Position numbers and translations under genes: made by a program. Shown in pieces: positions 5,924 to 10,718 of a stretch of 10,718 bases of DNA. Numbering within the stretch: the stretch's first letter is position 1; each line of letters opens with the position of its first letter. The stretch comes from Nitrosarchaeum sp. GTDB taxonomy: Archaea > Thermoproteota > Nitrososphaeria > Nitrososphaerales > Nitrosopumilaceae. The notes under the pieces are model-generated. The model was not told the DNA's origin. It searched no databases and worked only from the letters and a program-made list of their open reading frames with translations. The stretch is taken from the NCBI GenBank assembly GCA_013140415.1, contig JABFSW010000150.1, positions 1 to 10,718 on the forward strand, in the 5' to 3' direction.

Positions 5924-6487
5924 TTATTTTAAGTTAGATGTGTCGATTGTAAGAAACATTGGTTTTCCTTCTGTTTTTTCAAAGTTTGCTCCATATTGTT
6001 CAAAATGTAATTGATCGTAGAAATGTTTGGTCCAGATATCATGAACATCTCCGATGAATTTTTTGTGTCCTGATGCTCGTAAAAGCTCATGTGTCAATAC
6101 ATGGGAAACAGTAGTGCAGTTTTTTTCTGCAAGAAACAATGTGTCTGAAGGATCTTTTGGAGGTTGCCACCAAACCATACCAAAGTTTTCAGCATGATAT
6201 CCTTCACATGTACAGTCAGTCCAAAGAGGTTTAAAATGACAAAGATAGAAATGATAAATTTGGGTTCCTCTTTGCTCATGATCTTTAATGAGTGTATGTG
6301 TATCTAATTTTTGAAATAGACTTCTTGGTTTTGTAATTAATTCATCACATTTAATTTCAAAATCTCTACCAAATTTTTCTTTGATCCAAACTTTGTAAAA
6401 ATTTGCCATTTGTTGTACATAGTCAAATTCTAGTTTACGTTTTTCACGATCCTCTTCTTTTACAACAAAAATAAAATGTAAAATCAT
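5924..6487 (-). CDS. Zincin-like hypothetical protein with an altered HExxH motif
   Basis: This 187-aa soluble protein has no signal peptide. Residues 128-150 read SHVLTHELLRASGHKKFIGDVHD, placed like a metzincin helix (HExxHxxGxxH). His133, Glu134 and Gly140 are in place, but the second His is Arg137. His141, Asp147 and His149 follow and could supply other ligands. A preceding Cys/His cluster (Cys83, His84, Cys92, Cys94, His98) may bind a second metal. It may be a diverged or inactive metalloprotease-like protein; no substrate can be named. The N-terminal half is charged and probably helical. Its ATG lies 18 bp after the stop of the RAM-domain gene on the same strand, so the two are probably co-transcribed. 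No Shine-Dalgarno is seen. Confidence 0.75.
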   Translation of the reverse strand: MILHFIFVVKEEDREKRKLEFDYVQQMANFYKVWIKEKFGRDFEIKCDELITKPRSLFQKLDTHTLIKDHEQRGTQIYHFYLCHFKPLWTDCTCEGYHAENFGMVWWQPPKDPSDTLFLAEKNCTTVSHVLTHELLRASGHKKFIGDVHDIWTKHFYDQLHFEQYGANFEKTEGKPMFLTIDTSNLK

Positions 6488-6505
6488 GATAAGAAAAAAG
6501 AGTGT

Positions 6506-6745
6506 TTATGATTGGCCTTCTATACCCATGAGGGTTAGTGTAGATCGAATCTTCTCAATTTTTCTGATTTTCCAAGTAATTGTTTCTCTAAGTTTTTCAA
6601 CAGTATCAGACTCAATCTTGGCCAAGATATCATATGCTCCGAAAGTACCATGAACTTCCTTTACACCATCTAGACCCTTGAGTTGCTGTATAATAGCCTC
6701 TTCAGAACCTAGTTCACAGTTTATTAAAACATAAGCTGTTGCCAT
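6506..6745 (-). CDS. Stand-alone Lrp/AsnC ligand-binding (RAM) domain protein
   Basis: The 79-aa chain matches the C-terminal effector domain of Lrp/AsnC regulators: a beta-alpha-beta-beta-alpha-beta pattern with AYVLINCELGSEEAIIQQL, GVKEVHGTFGAYDILAKIE and a final strand IRSTLTLM. GAYD (36-39) is the usual effector-loop signature. There is no helix-turn-helix, so it cannot bind DNA alone; such proteins oligomerise, bind amino acids, or partner full-length Lrp proteins. Length is as expected for this domain on its own. It is followed by the zincin-like gene after 18 bp and preceded by the EVE gene after 48 bp. Its own promoter is likely, because a TATA-like TTTATTGA (6772-6779) and a 15-bp palindrome precede the start. 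Confidence 0.88.
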   Translation of the reverse strand: MATAYVLINCELGSEEAIIQQLKGLDGVKEVHGTFGAYDILAKIESDTVEKLRETITWKIRKIEKIRSTLTLMGIEGQS

Positions 6746-6747
6746 GC

Positions 6748-6762
6748 ATTCATTAAATGAAT
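6748..6762. promoter_or_regulatory. 15-bp AT-rich palindrome before the RAM-domain gene
   Basis: ATTCATT-A-AATGAAT is a perfect 7-bp inverted repeat lying 2 bp upstream of the ATG, where transcription should begin. AT-rich palindromes are typical of Lrp-family binding sites, so autoregulation through a full-length Lrp partner is possible but unproven. Confidence 0.45.
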
Positions 6763-6793
6763 CGACTATATCAATAAACCGATTATGCCGAAT

Positions 6794-7219
6794 TTAGTTT
6801 TGAGAAATATCAATAATAGTATCCCAAATATGCTTTGGAACAGGCATTACAGATAATCTAGAAATACGAATAAGTTCCCAATTTTGAAATGTTTTCTGTT
6901 TTTTTATCTCATCTAAAGTTACTGGTCGTTTTAATGATTTTTTATATTTGACATCAACTGCAATGAATCGTTTATTGTCTTCTTTTGGATTAGGATATGG
7001 TTCTGAAACTATTTCCATAATACCAACTGCTTGTCTCTCATCACCAGTGTGATAAAATAAAACAAGATCGCCATCTTTCATTTCTCGCATATGTTTTAGT
7101 GCTAGATTATTATGAACTCCATCCCAAACTGTTTTTTTATCTTTTTTTAGAGTTTCAAAATTGTATCCTCTAGGTCCGTCTGGTTCTTGTTTGGCTAACC
7201 AATAGTTCACCATTTTCAT
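6794..7219 (-). CDS. EVE domain protein
   Basis: The EVE domain is a PUA-like fold related to YTH and ASCH domains and binds modified bases in nucleic acid. The 141-aa chain is one EVE domain, of typical length. Visible signatures are YWLAKQEPDG (6-15), TVWDGVHNNLALKHMREMKDGDLVLFYH (30-57, with the WDGV-N core), GIMEIVSEPYP, IAVDVKY, LKRPVTLDEI (96-105) and ISRLSVMPVP (119-128). The aromatic cage region around Trp7, Trp32 and Tyr56 is intact. The physiological ligand is unknown in archaea; no defence or restriction partner lies nearby, so a housekeeping role is as likely. The start is ATG at 7217-7219; Met3 is an alternative. A TATA-like CATAAAAC (7236-7243) suggests little or no leader. Confidence 0.93.
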   Translation of the reverse strand: MKMVNYWLAKQEPDGPRGYNFETLKKDKKTVWDGVHNNLALKHMREMKDGDLVLFYHTGDERQAVGIMEIVSEPYPNPKEDNKRFIAVDVKYKKSLKRPVTLDEIKKQKTFQNWELIRISRLSVMPVPKHIWDTIIDISQN

Positions 7220-7597
7220 AGATCATATCATGTGGGATGTTTTATGTTTTTGAAAATTTGTAAATGTTCCCCGGTTCTGACTCGCGCAAGATCATTGGTA
7301 ATTTTAGCCTAAACCTCCTTGGGTTTTCTAACCGGGGTTGCCCATCTTGTAGCACACCTGGGTGAATTAGAAATCATTGGTATCAATACGATCAGCGTCA
7401 TCCTAATCCGTCTGTGTGCCTGCTCTTGGGCGTTTAAGTATAGATTTAGCTATGCTAAAAACCATTGATCTATAACATCTCAAAGAATCAAAGTCACTAA
7501 GCACAAATTCTAAAGGAGTTAGCACCGTGAGCATAATTAGAAAAGAGAACTAGAAAAAATACAAACAGAGATTCTCAATACAAAATCATCAAAAAAC
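7220..7597. other. 378-bp gap; GC-richer stem-forming segment, possible structured RNA
   Basis: No convincing ORF is present. From about 7267 to 7435 the base composition is visibly richer in G+C than the flanks. In this segment CCCCGGTT (7269-7276) pairs with AACCGGGG (7330-7337). Two bases later a second domain follows: GCCCA (7340-7344) with TGGGC (7427-7431), then GCACAC (7352-7357) with GTGTGC (7414-7419), separated by a 7/7 internal loop. In low-GC archaea such islands often mark stable RNAs. The strand is undetermined. I found no match to tRNA, 5S, SRP or RNase P RNA that holds up. The remainder (7440-7597) is AT-rich and holds a small palindrome, TTTAGC-tat-GCTAAA (7445-7459), and the T-runs downstream of pheT. 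Confidence 0.5.
7554..7596 (-). terminator. T-rich termination region after pheT
   Basis: On the minus strand two T6 runs (7591-7596 and 7554-7559) and other short T tracts follow directly after the pheT TGA. Intrinsic archaeal termination needs only such U-rich stretches without a strong hairpin. Confidence 0.5.
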
Positions 7598-9235
7598 TCA
7601 GTCAAATATCAATCCAGAAAGAGAAATTTCAAATCCCACTACAGGAACACGTATCTTGTAGTTTTCAATTGTTTTTGAATTAATTTCTCCCACAATTCCA
7701 ATTATCTTACCGTGTACTGAAATCGAAGCTGTTCTTCCTTCCTCAAAAATTGGATGTGAAAAGGTTTTTGTTTCAATGTCTAGATCAAATCCAGTTTTTA
7801 ACGCAGATTGTAAAATGGATTTAATTTCAGTAAAAGTTGAATCCTGATGTGCACTGATTCCTGCAAAACTAGTTGTTTCATCAATCGGATTTCCTTGAGA
7901 AAAAACAGTCCCTGTCTCAAATAATTTCTGAGGATAAGATGTGTGAATATTTCTGGAGAGATTTTCCAATAATCCTGGAAGAATAGAATCTCGCAAAATT
8001 GTATGTTCTTGACTTTTTGAGTCCAATACTGAGATCATATTAATTGGTTCTCTGTTTGTCATCTCATAGAGAACTCTTTTACTTGTCAAGCTTGAATTGA
8101 GTGCTTCAGTATATCCAAGTCCAATCATTATCAGACTAAGTGATTTTAGTTTTATTGATATTGGATTTGTTTGCCCTAAAGTTTGAGACGGAGATAAAAT
8201 AGGCTCTAAATTTTGTATTCCATAACCTAGGGTAACTTCTTCAACTAAATCCATCTGACCAAATATATCAAAACGGTATGGAGGAATACTGCAAACAATA
8301 TTTTTTCCTTTTAAAGTAGCATCTAGTCTTGATTTTTTGAGAGAAGAAATAATCTGAGAATTAGTAAGATTCAATCCAAGCATTTGATTGATTAGAACTG
8401 AATTAATCAGTATTTTCTTTGGTTCTAATTTTGGTGAAGTATTTTTAGCACCAGAAATTTTTGTGGACACTAGAGTAAATCCAGCAGTCTGAAGTATGGT
8501 TGCAACAACAGAAAGCATGTCTTCTGCATCATTTTTGTTAATCCCAGTAACTTCAACAAAGAGGTTTTTTGTTTTTGTTGTAACAGTAGTTACTGCCGCA
8601 TTAATTATTGGTGGAAAAGATACAGTTTGTTTTTTTGAATCTAAAATAAGCGGAACTTGAGGGGAATTTCCAAGAATTGCTCCATAATCTTGGCCCATAT
8701 CAGTATTATCAAGAATCTCAGATATTGTGAGTTCCTTATCAGAGTTTAATGGCACAAATTTGTGATCTCTTTTAGTAGTAGTGTATCTCAATGGGAAAGA
8801 GATTTTATCTAAATCATGAATTCCAATAGAAGATTTTTTTCTCTTTCTTCCAATTCCAAAATGAAGGTCTTCTTGCATTGCCATCAGTTGTTTGATTATA
8901 GTATCATCAATTCTACCATTTTTTGCAATAATTCCAGTTACAAATGGTCTGATTTTAGTGACAGATGGTTCTACATGAATTACATAATCATTTGATTTTT
9001 TGATGTTTAATTTTATGGCTCCAGTTTTAATTCCAAACAAACCCTGTAAGCCAAGTGCAATTCCTAAATCAGTAGAGTAATCAGGTCTATTGGGACTATA
9101 CTCCACTCTAACTAGATCTTTGTCTTCAGATTCAACATCCAACCCAAGAAAAGGAAGAGAATCGGAAATTTGTTTTTTTGAAACTTTTCCAAGTAATTTT
9201 TGAAGTCTAGAGTAAGATAGTTCAACTACTGGCAT
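7598..9235 (-). CDS. pheT: Phenylalanyl-tRNA synthetase beta subunit, archaeal type
   Basis: PheT pairs with PheS in an (alpha-beta)2 enzyme that charges tRNA-Phe; the beta subunit contributes tRNA binding and editing of mischarged Tyr. The 545-aa length is usual for the compact archaeal/eukaryal form, which lacks the bacterial N-terminal EMAP-like and C-terminal anticodon domains. In order: an N-terminal domain (1-80) with VEYSPNRPD (44-52), a B3/4 editing-type domain (about 90-260, with MQEDLHFGIGRKRKKSSIG), a B5 domain (about 273-345, ending in PPYRFDI and DLVEEVTLGYG), and a catalytic-like core (about 360-545). The ATG at 9233-9235 lies inside the end of pheS (10-bp overlap), so the two are co-transcribed and probably coupled. 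Confidence 0.96.
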   Translation of the reverse strand: MPVVELSYSRLQKLLGKVSKKQISDSLPFLGLDVESEDKDLVRVEYSPNRPDYSTDLGIALGLQGLFGIKTGAIKLNIKKSNDYVIHVEPSVTKIRPFVTGIIAKNGRIDDTIIKQLMAMQEDLHFGIGRKRKKSSIGIHDLDKISFPLRYTTTKRDHKFVPLNSDKELTISEILDNTDMGQDYGAILGNSPQVPLILDSKKQTVSFPPIINAAVTTVTTKTKNLFVEVTGINKNDAEDMLSVVATILQTAGFTLVSTKISGAKNTSPKLEPKKILINSVLINQMLGLNLTNSQIISSLKKSRLDATLKGKNIVCSIPPYRFDIFGQMDLVEEVTLGYGIQNLEPILSPSQTLGQTNPISIKLKSLSLIMIGLGYTEALNSSLTSKRVLYEMTNREPINMISVLDSKSQEHTILRDSILPGLLENLSRNIHTSYPQKLFETGTVFSQGNPIDETTSFAGISAHQDSTFTEIKSILQSALKTGFDLDIETKTFSHPIFEEGRTASISVHGKIIGIVGEINSKTIENYKIRVPVVGFEISLSGLIFD

Positions 9236-10617
9236 TTTGTTGTACTCCTCAACCAGCTCAAATTATTGTTGTAAAATTCTCTAACATCATCTAATCCATA
9301 CTTTAGCATTGCAATTCTTTCAATACCTCCACCCCAAGCTAGAACAGGTTTAGTTATTCCAAGTGGTTTTGTTACTTCAGGTCTAAAAATTCCCATACCA
9401 AATAGCTCTACCCATTTTTCTAATCTATCATTATACACCATTGTTTGAAGAGATGGTTCTGTATAAGGGAAAAATGTTGGCCAGAATTTTATTTTTGTAA
9501 TTCCAATTCTCCTATAAAATTCTCGTTGTATTCCCATTAAATCACGTAGAGTTGCATTTTTTCCAACTACAACACCTTCGATCTGATTGAATTCCACAAG
9601 ATGTTTGTAACTTACTTTTTCATTTCTAAATACACGTCCAAGTGAGAACACTCTAGCCTCATCAGGTTTATTTTCTGCAAGATGTTTGATAGTTACACAT
9701 GTTGTATGTGTTCGAAGAACCATTTTTCTTGCCTCATTAATGTCCCAGTAATATTGCCAATTTTTTTTGTGAGATTCAGAAATTTTTCTAATTTGTTCCG
9801 AAGTTCCAATTTTTTTTGCAGATAATCCATCAAGATAAAATGTGTCTTGTAATTCTCTTGCAGGATGATCTTGTGGAGTAAACAATGCATCAAAATTCCA
9901 AAAGCTAGGTTGAGCCATACTACCAATAATTTCTGTAAAACCTAATGTAACAAAGATTTCACGGATTTCATCAATTGTATCTTTAAGAGGATGAGTTCTG
10001 GCAACAAATACATCTGGTACTTTGGATTCAACATTAATTGCGCTTGATGAACCAGTAGCTATGTCAATTGATTTGGCATTTTCTGTTAATGATACTTCTT
10101 TTGTCTTAATTATATCCTCGATTATAAAATCAGGTCTTTTCAAAATACCAGATAAATCATCTATGTCAAGTTCATTTTTAGATATTTTATTTTCTCCAAT
10201 TTGTTTTAGAGTTTTTTCTCCTGGAAGCTCAGAAGGATAATTTTTTAGAAAGATTTTATCTTCAGATGTATCGACCCAATTATTTTTTCTTGCCAAGCCC
10301 ATAGCAGGACCAAAAATGGAACCAAGTTCGTTTTGGAGATCTTGTAATTTTTTTGATTCATTTTTTAGCAAATCAAGTAATCTTCTTTCAGGCAATCCTT
10401 TGTGAAAAGATTCCAATCCATTTTTCCCAAGAGATATGTTAATGGTTTGAGATTCATTCACAATAGCTAATTCTTTTAGTTTAAGCCACTCTATTCCTCT
10501 TCGAATTTGATCAGGGGATAGATTAGTAGATTTTTCAAGGTTTTCAGGAGTTTGCTTTGGATTGTTTTTTAATGAGGTGATGATTTTTTTTTCAATTTCA
10601 TGAAAGACTTGTGACAT
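9226..10617 (-). CDS. pheS: Phenylalanyl-tRNA synthetase alpha subunit, archaeal type
   Basis: This is the catalytic subunit of class II PheRS. The 463-aa chain starts with a winged-helix-like region (about 1-75, LSPDQIRRGIEWLKLKEL) and a helical linker, as in archaeal and eukaryal PheS. The aminoacylation domain runs from about 205. HPLKDTIDEIREIFVTLGF covers motif 1. Motif 2 is LGRVFRNE (326-333) with HLVEFNQIEG after it. Motif 3 is AWGGGIERIAML (427-438). ELFGMGIFRPEV (404-415) belongs to the Phe-binding pocket region. All catalytic signatures are intact. Upstream is the divergent trpS start, with a shared TATA-like element about 27 bp before this ATG; no Shine-Dalgarno is visible, so the transcript is probably leaderless. 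Confidence 0.97.
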   Translation of the reverse strand: MSQVFHEIEKKIITSLKNNPKQTPENLEKSTNLSPDQIRRGIEWLKLKELAIVNESQTINISLGKNGLESFHKGLPERRLLDLLKNESKKLQDLQNELGSIFGPAMGLARKNNWVDTSEDKIFLKNYPSELPGEKTLKQIGENKISKNELDIDDLSGILKRPDFIIEDIIKTKEVSLTENAKSIDIATGSSSAINVESKVPDVFVARTHPLKDTIDEIREIFVTLGFTEIIGSMAQPSFWNFDALFTPQDHPARELQDTFYLDGLSAKKIGTSEQIRKISESHKKNWQYYWDINEARKMVLRTHTTCVTIKHLAENKPDEARVFSLGRVFRNEKVSYKHLVEFNQIEGVVVGKNATLRDLMGIQREFYRRIGITKIKFWPTFFPYTEPSLQTMVYNDRLEKWVELFGMGIFRPEVTKPLGITKPVLAWGGGIERIAMLKYGLDDVREFYNNNLSWLRSTTKCQ

Positions 10618-10638
10618 CAGCAGAAAGACTGAAAAAGA

Positions 10639-10648
10639 CTTTTTAAAC
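10639..10648. promoter_or_regulatory. Single TATA-like element centred between pheS and trpS
   Basis: TTTTTAAA (10640-10647) sits in the middle of the 51-bp divergent gap, about 24 bp from the trpS ATG and about 27 bp from the pheS ATG. Read on either strand it contains the self-complementary TTTAAA, and no other TATA-like sequence is available at a suitable distance on either side. Confidence 0.5.
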
Positions 10649-10668
10649 CTTAACCTAAGTCAAAATGA

Positions 10669-10718
10669 ATGTCAGCTGACGACTTTATTGTGACTCCTTG
10701 GCATGTTGAAGGGGATAT
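10669..10718 (+). CDS. trpS: Tryptophanyl-tRNA synthetase, N-terminal 16 codons
   Basis: The ATG at 10669-10671 opens a frame reading MSADDFIVTPWHVEGD to the window edge. The F-x-VTPW-x-VEG motif is characteristic of the N-terminus of archaeal and eukaryal TrpRS, the class I enzyme that charges tRNA-Trp. An ATG three bases upstream of this reading (10665-10667, other frame) stops after four codons. No Shine-Dalgarno is present; with the TATA-like element about 24 bp upstream the mRNA should be leaderless. The rest of the gene is outside the window, so the identification rests on a short motif. Confidence 0.75.
   Translation, partial: MSADDFIVTPWHVEGD

Noticed and set aside
6794..7219. EVE protein as part of a modification-dependent defence system
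   Set aside because: EVE domains occur in such systems when fused or next to restriction enzymes. Here the protein is a single domain among housekeeping genes with no nuclease or methylase partner.
7257..7300. RNase P RNA 3' end on the minus strand, from AATGATC...GTCAGAACCGGGG resembling conserved region V
   Set aside because: The matching P4 5' strand with GAAAGTCC is not found 200-300 nt upstream, and the AACCGGGG here pairs locally with CCCCGGTT. The likeness is probably chance, though a covariance-model search would settle it.
7220..7597. SRP RNA or 5S rRNA in the intergenic gap
   Set aside because: No helix-8 GGAA/AGCAG pattern, no paired ends at SRP length, and no 5S core sequence could be found on either strand.
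2690..10718. Functional linkage between tRNA-Trp and trpS in the same window
   Set aside because: They are about 8 kb apart with unrelated genes and promoters between, so the co-occurrence needs no special explanation.

Overview
The window looks like chromosomal DNA of a mesophilic ammonia-oxidising archaeon close to Nitrosopumilus (Nitrososphaerota/Thaumarchaeota). The grounds are a low-GC genome, an intron-bearing archaeal tRNA gene without an encoded CCA, archaeal-type PheS/PheT, many leaderless-looking promoters with a TATA element about 24-28 bp before the start codon, and a secreted protein whose signal peptide ends in an AFA|Q site. The lineage is inferred from recognised proteins and layout, not from a database search.

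Layout. 1-390 (-): N-terminal part of a secreted, charged coiled-coil protein with a perfect 54-bp tandem repeat. 452-2034 (-): pdxS and pdxT, the two subunits of PLP synthase, with a 4-bp ATGA overlap. 2065-2598 (-): a small membrane-anchored protein of unknown function, just upstream of pdxS. 2690-2841 (+): a tRNA-Trp(CCA) gene interrupted by two introns. 2852-5116 (-): a mitochondrial-type aconitase, convergent with the tRNA. 5117-5272: a divergent promoter region rich in perfect inverted repeats. 5273-5905 (+): an unrecognised 210-aa protein. 5924-7219 (-): a zincin-like protein, a stand-alone Lrp/AsnC ligand-binding (RAM) protein and an EVE-domain protein. 7220-7597: a 378-bp gap holding a GC-richer segment with two adjacent long-range stems, a possible structured RNA. 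7598-10617 (-): pheT and pheS, overlapping by 10 bp. 10669-end (+): the first 16 codons of trpS, divergent from pheS across 51 bp with one centrally placed TATA element.

The recognised genes are housekeeping: cofactor B6 synthesis, central carbon metabolism and aminoacylation. No mobile element, CRISPR array or defence cassette is visible. The less ordinary content is in RNA and regulatory DNA: the doubly interrupted tRNA-Trp with a non-canonical intron in the anticodon stem, the unexplained structured gap, and the palindromes around the aconitase and RAM-gene promoters.
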